Assembly (NCBI RefSeq): GCF_947492965.1
Contig: NZ_CANLOZ010000002.1
Span: forward strand, 434,001 to 498,000
Length of the DNA: 64,000 nucleotides
Reading direction: 5' to 3'
Source: an uncultured Aquimarina sp.
Lineage (GTDB): Bacteria; Bacteroidota; Bacteroidia; Flavobacteriales; Flavobacteriaceae
The notes below the pieces were generated by a model. That model was not told where the DNA came from and did not search any database. It saw only the letters and a program-made list of their open reading frames with translations. The position numbers were made by a program, and so were the translations under genes. Below are positions 18,448 through 26,717 of the stretch, piece after piece. Numbering within the stretch: position 1 is the stretch's first letter; the number at the start of each line of letters is the position of its first letter.

Positions 18448-18887
18448 AAAGAAACTGGTTTCATCATTCCAGAGATACTTCCTTTTGCCACAAGTTTGCG
18501 CTCAGCATTAAACATTTGTACCGTACATTTTAATTTGTTAAACCTAAAATAATCCTTTTTAGAAACCACAAATACCTTTTCACCAGGAAATACTGGTTTA
18601 TAAAAGTCAATAGTATTACTACTCATAGCAACTCCCATTGCGTCTTCAGAAATAGTTTCTTTAAATAGATAAATTCCCAAACAAACAACTCCTATCTGAG
18701 CCATAATTTCGGTAAGGATTACTCCTGGTGTTACAGGATGCTCCTTAAAGTGTCCTTTATAGAAATATTCATCTTTTTTTAATGTATAGTACCCTTCTAT
18801 TCCATCTTCGTGTACTTTACTAAGCTCATCCACAAATAAAAATGGAGATTGATACGGTAGCTTTTCTATAATTTGTTCTGAAGTCAA
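18444..18887 (-). CDS. FabZ/FabA-like hotdog 3-hydroxyacyl-ACP dehydratase
   Basis: 147 residues, a single hotdog domain. The central motif GHFKEHPVTPGVILTEIMAQ contains the catalytic His and Glu of FabZ-type dehydratases. It would remove water from 3-hydroxyacyl chains on the operon's carrier protein, or act as a specialised thioesterase-like hotdog. The start is TTG: a stop lies three codons upstream in frame and no ATG occurs before the conserved region. It is coupled to the ketosynthase by a 4-bp overlap. Confidence 0.87.
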   Translation of the reverse strand: MTSEQIIEKLPYQSPFLFVDELSKVHEDGIEGYYTLKKDEYFYKGHFKEHPVTPGVILTEIMAQIGVVCLGIYLFKETISEDAMGVAMSSNTIDFYKPVFPGEKVFVVSKKDYFRFNKLKCTVQMFNAERKLVAKGSISGMMKPVSL

Positions 18888-18898
18888 ATGATATTATT

Positions 18899-19381
18899 TT
18901 AAAATGCACAGTTATTAGGCAATGGTTCTTCTGATGCTAATTGATTTGCAAAAGACGCATCTAATGTATCCTGAGTAAAGCCATTAGCTATGCTACCCTT
19001 ATAAACTATAGTACCATATCCGTTATTATTCATATGAGCTCGAACATATACTATTTGATCCGGTGTTATTGCTACAGGTCCTCCGGATCTAGTAAATGGT
19101 TGTTCATTTACGTGACTATGGGCCAAAATCCTTCTATATACTAATGTTCCATCTTCTGAAATAACTTCCCACCAATCTGCATATTGGTTACATCCCAGAT
19201 CTGGACTTCTAATTTCTACGCTAAATGTATAACTACCCGCCTCTCCTGTTACAGTTACATTAGTTACATCTGCATTTTGAGGTTCTGGAGTTGGATCATC
19301 TATATTTGAGCGAACATCATCACCAGAACAGGCTGATGCTGTAAAGGTGATGAATAAAATATATAAACAGACATTTTTCAT
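18899..19381 (-). CDS. Lipoprotein of unknown function inside the polyketide operon
   Basis: 160 residues with a lipoprotein signal peptide (SACSGDD, Cys about 18). The mature part is a single beta-rich domain with two to four conserved-looking Cys (GCNQYADWWEV near the middle, NNCAF at the end). No family recognised. Its place inside an otherwise enzymatic operon (51 bp after the type III synthase, 11 bp before the dehydratase) suggests an envelope role linked to the product, such as binding, export or placement; this is inference. Confidence 0.75.
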   Translation of the reverse strand: MKNVCLYILFITFTASACSGDDVRSNIDDPTPEPQNADVTNVTVTGEAGSYTFSVEIRSPDLGCNQYADWWEVISEDGTLVYRRILAHSHVNEQPFTRSGGPVAITPDQIVYVRAHMNNNGYGTIVYKGSIANGFTQDTLDASFANQLASEEPLPNNCAF

Positions 19382-19432
19382 TTTAAATTTCTTTATGATT
19401 TAAACTATATACAATCATTATCTTATTACCTA

Positions 19433-20485
19433 TTACCATTCCAACAATACTCTTTGCGCAGAAAAACCAGGACCAAAACTTAGCATAAGACCTGTTTCTC
19501 CAGAGGTAGGCTTTCTATCCATAAATCGTTCTAAAACATACAATACTGTAGCGCTACTCATATTTCCGTATTGTTTTAATACTTCTTTGGTATCATCAAT
19601 GTTTTTACCCAAGTCTCCGAAAAGGGTTTCTACCGTTTGGACGATCTTTTTCCCTCCTGGATGAAAAATTAAATAATCAACCTCTTCAATTGACTTATTA
19701 TTCTTTTTGAGAAAAGGATGTATAATATCTGGAAAGTGAGTTGCTATCTTCTCCGGAACTTCCTTATCCAATACCATTTGTAAACCATGATTAGTCAATT
19801 TAAAACCCATCATAGAGGTCGCGTCATAAAAGTGATACATTTCATCTGCGATAATAGTAGGGCCTTCGACATCTTCTTCTGAAGAAAGTAACACACATGC
19901 AGCACCATCACCAAAAATAGCAGAACTTACAATGTTTACCATACTATAATCAGTATGTTGAAAGGTTGCTGTTGGAGATTCTACAGCGATTACTGCAGCT
20001 CTTTTATTAGGATTAGCTTTTAAAAAGTTTCTCGCATAGATAATACCAGAAACTCCAGCTGCACATCCCATTTCTGTAACAGGCAGCCTAACAATATCTT
20101 GCCTAAGATTTAATGTATTTATTAAATATGCATCTAAAGAAGGTATCATAATACCTGTACAACTCACTGTGATAATGTAATCTAAGGAAGTAGGATCCCA
20201 ACTTGCCTTATCTAACGCTTTTTTAAGAGCAGACTCCCCTAGTTTCTTTATTTCTCGGATATAGATATCATTCTTTTCTTCGAATGAGCTAGCAGTAAAG
20301 ACTTCTTCAATACTCATAATTCCATATCGTTTATCAACAGCAGCATTTTCGAAAATCTTAAGCACTTTGCGCTTAAATCTTTCTTCCTGTCCTGTTAACC
20401 ATTGAGATACATATGGTAAAATCTCTTTCGTTTCTCTAACATACGCTGGTAATTGCTTAGCGACTGATGTTATTTTTACGTTCAA
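19433..20485 (-). CDS. Type III polyketide synthase (chalcone/stilbene synthase-like)
   Basis: 350 residues. The complete catalytic triad of the family is present: C141 in TEMGCAAGVSG, H275 in LIFHPGGKK and N308 in YGNMSSAT. The enzyme condenses malonyl-CoA units onto an acyl starter and cyclises the chain to a resorcinol, phloroglucinol or pyrone. The start is TTG, preceded by an AGGGA ribosome-binding site four to five bases upstream. The methyltransferase gene ends 12 bp before it. Starter and ring type cannot be told from sequence. Confidence 0.95.
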   Translation of the reverse strand: MNVKITSVAKQLPAYVRETKEILPYVSQWLTGQEERFKRKVLKIFENAAVDKRYGIMSIEEVFTASSFEEKNDIYIREIKKLGESALKKALDKASWDPTSLDYIITVSCTGIMIPSLDAYLINTLNLRQDIVRLPVTEMGCAAGVSGIIYARNFLKANPNKRAAVIAVESPTATFQHTDYSMVNIVSSAIFGDGAACVLLSSEEDVEGPTIIADEMYHFYDATSMMGFKLTNHGLQMVLDKEVPEKIATHFPDIIHPFLKKNNKSIEEVDYLIFHPGGKKIVQTVETLFGDLGKNIDDTKEVLKQYGNMSSATVLYVLERFMDRKPTSGETGLMLSFGPGFSAQRVLLEW

Positions 20486-20497
20486 TATTCCCTTTTT

Positions 20498-21211
20498 TTA
20501 CTGATTAATAATCCATCGATATCTAAAAGCCCATTTCCAATCTAATCGATGCTGTTTTAAACCAAGATCCTTGGCAAAACGTAGTAATTCCCTTCTTTTA
20601 AAACCTCTTTTTATTGATACCAAACCATCATTTTTTGCTATATACCCTTTTATAAAGAAAAAACTAAATAGCTTGAATAAATAATAAGATAACCGAGTTC
20701 TATGGATATCATTAATAATAACTGTTTCAGAGGCTAACTCCAGTCCTTTACTAATTACTTTCTTAATATCCTTATCTGTAAAATGATGCAATGTCAGTGT
20801 GCAAATAATAATATCGCAAGAAAATTCTCCTTTATTCAAGGTTAATATATCTTCTTTGTAATATTTAATATCTGTATTAGAACCACTTAAATTTCTTGCT
20901 TGTACTAGACATTTATCATGATTATCCACACCAATTAATCTGGCATTTATATCATTCTTTTTTAAGATGTTAGCCAACTTCCTTAACATTTCTCCATCAC
21001 CACAACCAAGATCCATTATAACATACTCCTTTGATGGTATATTCTTCTTTTTAATAATCTCTAATACTGCATCTATAGTGATAGCATTACCACCTAACAT
21101 TTTATTTACTTTAGCGATATCCTCCAAAGCTACAGAAAGATCTTTTTCATTAACTTCTGGATTATCCATAAGCTCTGGTTCATTACTTCTATATGTAAGA
21201 TCTATGAGCAT
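20498..21211 (-). CDS. Class I SAM-dependent methyltransferase
   Basis: 237 residues. The Rossmann-fold cofactor site is clear: motif I VIMDLGCGDGEM (about 68-79), the acidic end of strand 2 (IGVDNHDKC), and the post-motif region DIIICTLTLHHF. It most resembles small-molecule O- or C-methyltransferases. Beside a type III synthase and a flavin enzyme it should methylate the polyketide ring, as SrsB does in the Streptomyces srs operon (family analogy, not shown here). It overlaps the oxidoreductase gene by 10 bp. Confidence 0.88.
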   Translation of the reverse strand: MLIDLTYRSNEPELMDNPEVNEKDLSVALEDIAKVNKMLGGNAITIDAVLEIIKKKNIPSKEYVIMDLGCGDGEMLRKLANILKKNDINARLIGVDNHDKCLVQARNLSGSNTDIKYYKEDILTLNKGEFSCDIIICTLTLHHFTDKDIKKVISKGLELASETVIINDIHRTRLSYYLFKLFSFFFIKGYIAKNDGLVSIKRGFKRRELLRFAKDLGLKQHRLDWKWAFRYRWIINQ

Positions 21212-22332
21212 ACTAATGGTTTTCCGTGTGTTTGTTTGATAATTTCTGGTACTATAGCAGGAATGGTTTTAGCTACTTTTTGAGCTATTTGCTGAAATCC
21301 GTTATGCAATAATACCTTTTGTAGTACTCTTCCAGCATACAATCTTTTAGAAAATGCTTTATTCCATTCTTTGGCATACATTAGTTCCATCTCTTGTCTG
21401 CTATACTGTATAGAGGCATGATTTGCTACAAATAAATCACATAAAACCTTGGCACTTTGGATCGCCATAGCCATTCCGTTACCACATAATGGATGAATCA
21501 ACCCAGCAGCATCTCCAATCATAAAGACGCCTTTTTCTACAGGCTTTTTGGGATCAAAATTAATTTGACTTATTGTTATATGTTTTCTAAAGAGCATTTC
21601 AGAATTTTCAAAAAAGTCTTTCAAATAGGGATTCTCATAAAGAATATTTTTTTCAAAACTCACTATGTCTTTATGCTTTTTAAAACTTTCATAATTCACT
21701 AAATAACAAGCATTCACCGCCTTATTCTCCACTACCGACAAACCACAATAACCACCTTCAAAATTATGTAACGCTACAGTATCTGAATCAAATTTTGAAA
21801 CATAATGTGCTTTTACTGCCAACCATGGAGATTTTCTTTGACTGAAATCACGATGTAAATTTTTATCTAATATTGATCGTTTTCCATAAGCTCCTATTAC
21901 ATAATCCGTATAAAATATTCCATTATTAGAAGTATGAACAAGAAATGTGTGTCTTTGAAAATCTACATTTATTACCTGATCATTTATAAGTTGAACTCCT
22001 AATTTTTTAGCAGTTATCCATAAATGATGATCCAAACGATATCTACTTACTCCAAAACCTCCTAAAGGCAATTTACTTTTAATCAATTTCCCGTTTTTGG
22101 TAGATATCTGTAACTGTGAAATGCCAACTATCTCTAGATCTTTCAATTTAATACCTAAAAAATCCAAATACGGAACGACTTCATTAGAAATGTATTCTCC
22201 ACATACTTTGTGCTTAGGATAGGTTTCTTTCTCAATTAAAGTAACGGGTATTTGCATCTTAGCTAAGTGAATAGCGCTCGTTAATCCAGCCAAACCGCCT
22301 CCTATAATTACTATGTGTGAATTATGAATCAT
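21202..22332 (-). CDS. FAD-dependent oxidoreductase, geranylgeranyl-reductase/UbiH-like
   Basis: 376 residues. N-terminal dinucleotide-binding motif IVIIGGGLAGLTSAIHLA with the following acidic residue in LIEKE, and the second FAD motif GVFMIGDAAGLIHPLCGNG near 270. This is the flavoprotein monooxygenase/geranylgeranyl reductase group, which hydroxylates aromatic rings or reduces isoprenoid double bonds. As first gene of the polyketide operon it most likely oxidises the aromatic product. I set the start at the ATG at 22332; a GTG five codons earlier is possible but has no support. Confidence 0.88.
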   Translation of the reverse strand: MIHNSHIVIIGGGLAGLTSAIHLAKMQIPVTLIEKETYPKHKVCGEYISNEVVPYLDFLGIKLKDLEIVGISQLQISTKNGKLIKSKLPLGGFGVSRYRLDHHLWITAKKLGVQLINDQVINVDFQRHTFLVHTSNNGIFYTDYVIGAYGKRSILDKNLHRDFSQRKSPWLAVKAHYVSKFDSDTVALHNFEGGYCGLSVVENKAVNACYLVNYESFKKHKDIVSFEKNILYENPYLKDFFENSEMLFRKHITISQINFDPKKPVEKGVFMIGDAAGLIHPLCGNGMAMAIQSAKVLCDLFVANHASIQYSRQEMELMYAKEWNKAFSKRLYAGRVLQKVLLHNGFQQIAQKVAKTIPAIVPEIIKQTHGKPLVCS

Positions 22333-22360
22333 TGATTGAAGATACACAAATTTTGAGCAT

Positions 22361-22389
22361 AAAAAAATCCCGAACTATCAGTCGGGATT
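22361..22389 (-). terminator. Terminator separating the OmpA cassette from the polyketide operon
   Basis: The 8-bp stem AATCCCGA/TCGGGATT (22366-22373 with 22382-22389) is followed on the minus strand by seven T. It ends the OmpA-like transcript just before the promoter area of the polyketide operon. Confidence 0.85.
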
Positions 22390-22411
22390 TATTATTCTAG
22401 ATTACAATATG

Positions 22412-23101
22412 TTACTCTTTTATTTGAGCAACAGCTTGTCTACGTAGCTCTTCATTAGGTGAAATTGTTACTTCTACTCTTCTGTTTTTTGATTTACCTT
22501 CTACTGTAGTGTTATCATATTTGGGTTGAGATTCACCATAGTATCTTACTGTAAATCGTTGTTCATCAATCCCTTGTTCTACTAAGTATTCTTTTACGGA
22601 ATGTGCTCGATGTTTTGATAACACAAAATTAGATTCTTCTTTACCTACATTATCTGTATGTCCTTCTATTAAGATATTAGAATATGGATATTCTTTTAAG
22701 ATGCTAGCTAATTTATGGATTGTTTCCTTGGATGATGTATTCAAATCATGCTTATTTGTTTCGAAGTAAACACCACTTTCTTCGTCAAACACGATATTAA
22801 TATCCTCTTCTACTCGTTGTACCACTACACTAGGCATTTCTTCTTCAATTTTTTTAGCTTGTTGATCCATTTGATTTCCAATAATACCTCCTACGGTAGC
22901 TCCGACCATACCTCCTATTACAGCTCCTAGCTCAGTATCATCGACTTGGTTACCGATTACTCCTCCAATCACTGCTCCACCAGCAGCACCAATTAATCCT
23001 CCTATTTCAGAGTTTTTCATAGTTTTACAACTTCCAAAAACTAAAATAAATAAAAATAGAAAGCTGATTTTTTTTGTGTGTTTGATCATCTGTAATTTCA
23101 T
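22412..23101 (-). CDS. OmpA-like lipoprotein with glycine zipper (copy 1)
   Basis: 229 residues. Lipoprotein signal (VFGSC), then a glycine-zipper segment of alternating GG-x3-G repeats (about 33-80, GGLIGAAGGAVIGGVIGNQV), then an OmpA C-terminal peptidoglycan-binding domain (about 105-225) with the conserved ILIEGHTDNVG and the SKNRRVEV end. It should anchor the outer membrane to the cell wall. A second Met (23089) aligns with the start of the paralogue and is the more likely start. Paralogue of the gene at 23802; preceded by a lipocalin-like gene as in that copy. Confidence 0.9.
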   Translation of the reverse strand: MKLQMIKHTKKISFLFLFILVFGSCKTMKNSEIGGLIGAAGGAVIGGVIGNQVDDTELGAVIGGMVGATVGGIIGNQMDQQAKKIEEEMPSVVVQRVEEDINIVFDEESGVYFETNKHDLNTSSKETIHKLASILKEYPYSNILIEGHTDNVGKEESNFVLSKHRAHSVKEYLVEQGIDEQRFTVRYYGESQPKYDNTTVEGKSKNRRVEVTISPNEELRRQAVAQIKE

Positions 23102-23136
23102 TATGTGAGTTTTATATTTGTTGGTAATAATTAATT

Positions 23137-23619
23137 CTATTGCTTCTGAAAATTGAGCTTTACAGTAAATTTCTGACCATCTACAATCATATCATACGCC
23201 CAAACCATATTAGTTCCGTCAAGCTCGTATAATTGCATTCGATACCCTTTATTGTTTATAGTACTTTTCATTTTACTATCTACAGGTTTTAGTAAAATAC
23301 TATGCGTATATCCTTGTAATTCATTTGGAATGGACCAGATAAAATTGAAAACTCCTTTTTTAAGACAAGTCGATCCTGATAAGGAATAGCTACCTGTATG
23401 ATTATTAGCTATAAACTCCCAGTTAGTATCTTCGAGACAGGATAAAGGAATGTTATCAAGAATACTTATTTCATAAGTTCCCTTGCTATCTGTTTCATAA
23501 TTGATAGTTTTTAAGATCCATACACCATTCATCGAAATCTTAGCAGTTCTTATAAATTTAGTTGTAGAACCACAGCTTGATAGTAGTATTGCAAATAGTA
23601 TAAAACGAAGTGTTTTCAA
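23137..23619 (-). CDS. Lipocalin-like lipoprotein (copy 1)
   Basis: 160 residues with a lipoprotein signal ending LLSSC. The mature part fits a small lipocalin-like barrel: a GxW motif early (MNGVWILKTINY), Cys pair (SCLEDTNWEF and GSTCLKKG), and a conserved NNKGYRMQLYELDGTNMVW segment. It is clearly paralogous to the gene at 24514 (same length, GxW, Cys pair and NNKGYRM). Role likely envelope binding or stress; ligand unknown. The start is TTG. It forms a two-gene unit with the downstream OmpA-like gene (35-bp gap). Confidence 0.82.
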   Translation of the reverse strand: MKTLRFILFAILLSSCGSTTKFIRTAKISMNGVWILKTINYETDSKGTYEISILDNIPLSCLEDTNWEFIANNHTGSYSLSGSTCLKKGVFNFIWSIPNELQGYTHSILLKPVDSKMKSTINNKGYRMQLYELDGTNMVWAYDMIVDGQKFTVKLNFQKQ

Positions 23620-23746
23620 AGTAAAGGTTTAAAGAATTTATGTGAATAAAGTACCCTACAAATATCCTCTTATAATACTCTTTAAACTACATCATATATA
23701 GTGAAAATTACATCACGGAATACAGTGTAAGAAAAGGTTTATAAAG

Positions 23747-23778
23747 AAAAAATCCCTAACAAATACTTGTTAGGGATT
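23747..23778 (-). terminator. Terminator after OmpA copy 2
   Basis: A 12-bp perfect stem (AATCCCTAACAA with its complement, 23751-23762 and 23767-23778) with a 4-nt loop, then TTTT on the minus strand. It closes the second lipocalin/OmpA unit. Confidence 0.85.
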
Positions 23779-23801
23779 CTCTATATCTAGTGTAAAAAGT
23801 A

Positions 23802-24497
23802 CTAGTCTACTTTCTGTTTAGCGTCTTCAATCATTTTGTCATTGGCCATTACTCCAAATTCTACTCTTCTATTCTTCGCTCTTCCTTCGGCCGTTGAGTT
23901 ATCATATTTAGGTAAGGTTTCTCCATGATAATAGGTTGTTAACCTTGTTTTACTAATTCCCTGAGAAATTAGGTAGTTTGTTACCGCATAGGCACGCTTT
24001 TTAGATAATTCTAAATTATAAGCATCATCACCAGAACTATCTGTATGCCCATCTACAATAATGTTTGTATCCGGATATTCTTTAAAAATACCTATTAATT
24101 TATTTAGGTTCTCCTTAGATTTTGTATTGATATCTGATTTATTAGTATCAAAATAAACTCCACTAGTTTCATCAAATATAATATCAATGCCTTCTCCTAC
24201 TCTAGTAACTTCTGCTCCTGGAATTTCTTCTTCTATTTTCTGAGCTTGTTTATCCATCTGCTTTCCGATTACTCCACCGGCAACACCTCCAACAACACCA
24301 CCAATAATAGCTCCTAGAACGGAATTCTCCTTATTACCAACATTATTGCCTATTACTCCACCGAGTACTGCTCCAGTAGTTGTTCCGATAACGGCACCTT
24401 TTTGGGTGTTATTTGCATTTTGCACGGCATCACAACTACTTAAAATAATAAGCGTGGTTAATGCAATTGCAGTTAATTTTAAATTTGCTTTTATCAT
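23802..24497 (-). CDS. OmpA-like lipoprotein with glycine zipper (copy 2)
   Basis: 231 residues from the ATG at 24497. I reject a longer frame starting at 24548, because it would put 17 polar residues before the lipoprotein signal and overlap the upstream gene. Lipobox ILSSC, glycine-zipper region (GTTTGAVLGGVIGNNVG onward), then OmpA C-terminal domain with NIIVDGHTDSSG and AKNRRVEF. It parallels copy 1 (22412) along its whole length. Cell-wall anchoring of the outer membrane is the family role. Confidence 0.9.
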   Translation of the reverse strand: MIKANLKLTAIALTTLIILSSCDAVQNANNTQKGAVIGTTTGAVLGGVIGNNVGNKENSVLGAIIGGVVGGVAGGVIGKQMDKQAQKIEEEIPGAEVTRVGEGIDIIFDETSGVYFDTNKSDINTKSKENLNKLIGIFKEYPDTNIIVDGHTDSSGDDAYNLELSKKRAYAVTNYLISQGISKTRLTTYYHGETLPKYDNSTAEGRAKNRRVEFGVMANDKMIEDAKQKVD

Positions 24498-24513
24498 TGC
24501 TTTATGATTTGAG

Positions 24514-24993
24514 TTATTGTATTTTATTAAAGTCCATTGTAATAACAAATGGTTTTCCTTCTAGACTTACTGTCTGTGTCCAAGTCATGGTAGTGGCATC
24601 CAAATGCTTAAGCGTCATTCGATAGCCTTTGTTATTGTTTGTGCTTTTTTTCTTTTCATCAATTGGTTTGAATAAAAAACTATATTCACCATTTTCTGAA
24701 GGTTCTGGAATTGTAAACCTGAAATTTCTCGCCCCTGTAGATGTACATTGATTTTCATTTACAGTATACATCCCAGTATTATTATTTGGGATAAACTTCC
24801 AAATTCCACCTGTTAAACATTCTGCAGAAGCATCATTGTATAGCGTAACCTCAAAAACTCCAGAACGATCATATGATATCTTATCAAGTGACCATTCTCC
24901 TTTTAATGTTTTTTTGGCAGCAATTATCGTTTTCTGGCTTGCAGAACATGAAGCCAGAAGTACAACCGTGAGAATTAAAATTATTTTCTTCAT
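24514..24993 (-). CDS. Lipocalin-like lipoprotein (copy 2)
   Basis: 159 residues from the ATG at 24993 (a TTG one codon earlier also fits). Lipobox LLASC. GxW motif (LKGEWSLDKISY), Cys pair (AECLTGG and NQCTSTG) and NNKGYRMTLKHLDATTMTW align it with the paralogue at 23137. It is followed 16 bp later by OmpA copy 2. No ligand can be assigned. The 313-bp region upstream should hold the promoter. Confidence 0.82.
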   Translation of the reverse strand: MKKIILILTVVLLASCSASQKTIIAAKKTLKGEWSLDKISYDRSGVFEVTLYNDASAECLTGGIWKFIPNNNTGMYTVNENQCTSTGARNFRFTIPEPSENGEYSFLFKPIDEKKKSTNNNKGYRMTLKHLDATTMTWTQTVSLEGKPFVITMDFNKIQ

Positions 24994-24996
24994 CAA

Positions 24997-25309
24997 TTTT
25001 ATATTTACTTAAAGTTTGGTTTATTGGTTACATTAATCCAAATATCATAACACCTCAGATATTTTGATCATTTTAAAACATGAAAATTTGATATTATTCG
25101 ATAAAAATCCCGAATCCTAGATGAACTAATATTAGTATTGCTATTTGGTTAAATAACGATATAAATAGGTTAATATTTTTTCTTAAGACATTTTTAAAAA
25201 CAACTTAAAATATTTGTTAAGAGTCTGTAATAAGAATACTGCAAATGTAACTTAGCTTATAAATTGATACGTCCTCAAATGAAAGAATGTTTAGTTCGTA
25301 TGCTAACTA
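24997..25309. other. Intergenic region, no gene
   Basis: 313 AT-rich bases between the lipocalin copy 2 gene and the UMF1 transporter. A minus-strand -7-like box (TACATTTG, 25249-25242) with a TTTG 25 bases further upstream could be a promoter with a long leader, but the spacing is poor. No open frame or strong hairpin seen. Confidence 0.4.
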
Positions 25310-26632
25310 TTATTTCTCATTTCGAGGGACTCTGAATAAAAGAAACACTCCAATAACAAAGAATATAATAAAAAATAGAATTGAATATCGTACACTCCCG
25401 GTTACTTGTGCCACAAGTCCATAAGAAAACATTCCTATAACAATTCCAATTTTTTCGGAAACATCATAAAAACTAAAATAAGAAGCAGTATCTACTGCAT
25501 TTTCTGGTAATAATTTAGAATATGTAGATCTTGATAACGCTTGTATTCCACCCATTATTAATCCTACTATTGCAGCAGCTACATAGAATTGACCAGGCGT
25601 AGTGATCGTATACGCGTATACACATATGATGATCCATATAATATTTATAACAATTAATGTTTTTATATTCCCGTATTTACCAGAAGCTTTAGACGTAAGA
25701 AAAGCCCCTGCAATTGCTACCAACTGAATTAGAAGGATGCTAATAATAAGTCCTGTTGTTGCATCTTGCTCTCCCCAATCCAATTCTTCTATTCCGAAAT
25801 AGGTTGCTATTAACATTATTGTCTGAACAGCCATGCTATAAACAAAAAATGCAAATAAATAGCGTTTAAGTTCGATGTTATCTTTTAGTGCTCGCCAAAT
25901 AGATTTTAGTTCTTTAAAACCATTAAATAATATATCTTTTGACAACTTATCCTTTTTGTTCCCTTTTGGGAGATAGTAGTACGTATACTGACTAAACCCT
26001 ATCCACCATACTCCAACCATTAAAAAGGATAACCTTGTAGGCAATCCTTCATTTTCAAAACCAAACCAATCATATTTTAATATCATGATCAGATTAATTA
26101 TTAGGAGAATAACACTTCCTATATACCCTAAGGAATATCCTTTAGCACTTATAGCATCCTGTTGTTCTGGGAACGCTATATCTGGCAAATATGAATTATA
26201 AAAGACAATACTTCCCCAAAAACCTATTAATGCTAATAGATAGCATAGTAAACCAAAAAATAAATTCTCTAAGGAAAACCAATATAATCCAATGCAAGAA
26301 AGTGCCCCTAAATAACAAAAGAACTTTAAAAAATTCTTTTTATTCCCTACATAGTCAGCAATACCAGAAAGAAAAGGACTTATAAATGATACAATTAGAA
26401 ATGCTAAAGCTGTTACATAACTAATAAGTGAATCATTATTAAAGTTTACACCCAAAAAAGTAACAGTATCACTAATGATATTATCATCATTATCACGTAC
26501 GATTGTAAGTGCTCCCCAAAAAATTGGAAATACTGCAGATGAAATTGTTAAGTTGTATACAGAATTTGCCCAATCATAAAAAGCCCAGGCATTTAGTAAT
26601 TTTTTATGTCCTTTTGGTAAACTATTTCCCAT
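25310..26632 (-). CDS. UMF1/Atg22-like MFS transporter
   Basis: 440 residues and 12 predicted spans. The N-terminus (KLLNAWAFYDWANSVYNLTI) is the signature of the UMF1 family, related to the yeast vacuolar amino-acid exporter Atg22. GGIQALSRSTYSKLLPENA in the second half is another family hallmark. Likely an exporter of amino acids or other small solutes at the inner membrane. It is separated from the upstream M48 gene by a terminator, so it has its own promoter. Confidence 0.9.
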   Translation of the reverse strand: MGNSLPKGHKKLLNAWAFYDWANSVYNLTISSAVFPIFWGALTIVRDNDDNIISDTVTFLGVNFNNDSLISYVTALAFLIVSFISPFLSGIADYVGNKKNFLKFFCYLGALSCIGLYWFSLENLFFGLLCYLLALIGFWGSIVFYNSYLPDIAFPEQQDAISAKGYSLGYIGSVILLIINLIMILKYDWFGFENEGLPTRLSFLMVGVWWIGFSQYTYYYLPKGNKKDKLSKDILFNGFKELKSIWRALKDNIELKRYLFAFFVYSMAVQTIMLIATYFGIEELDWGEQDATTGLIISILLIQLVAIAGAFLTSKASGKYGNIKTLIVINIIWIIICVYAYTITTPGQFYVAAAIVGLIMGGIQALSRSTYSKLLPENAVDTASYFSFYDVSEKIGIVIGMFSYGLVAQVTGSVRYSILFFIIFFVIGVFLLFRVPRNEK

Positions 26633-26643
26633 GTGCGAAAATT

Positions 26644-26676
26644 AAAAAAGCTGCTCTGGTTTGTCCAGAACAGCTT
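26644..26676 (-). terminator. Terminator of the M48 protease gene
   Basis: A 12-bp stem with one mismatch (26648-26659 with 26665-26676) followed by TTTTTT on the minus strand, 41 bp past the M48 stop. Confidence 0.8.
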
Positions 26677-26717
26677 CTAAAATAGTTATTATCTTTTTAA
26701 GAAAGGATATTTTACAA

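Noticed and set aside
24498..24548. N-terminal extension of OmpA copy 2
   Set aside because: It would precede a complete lipoprotein signal peptide and overlap the upstream gene; the paralogue starts at the matching later Met.
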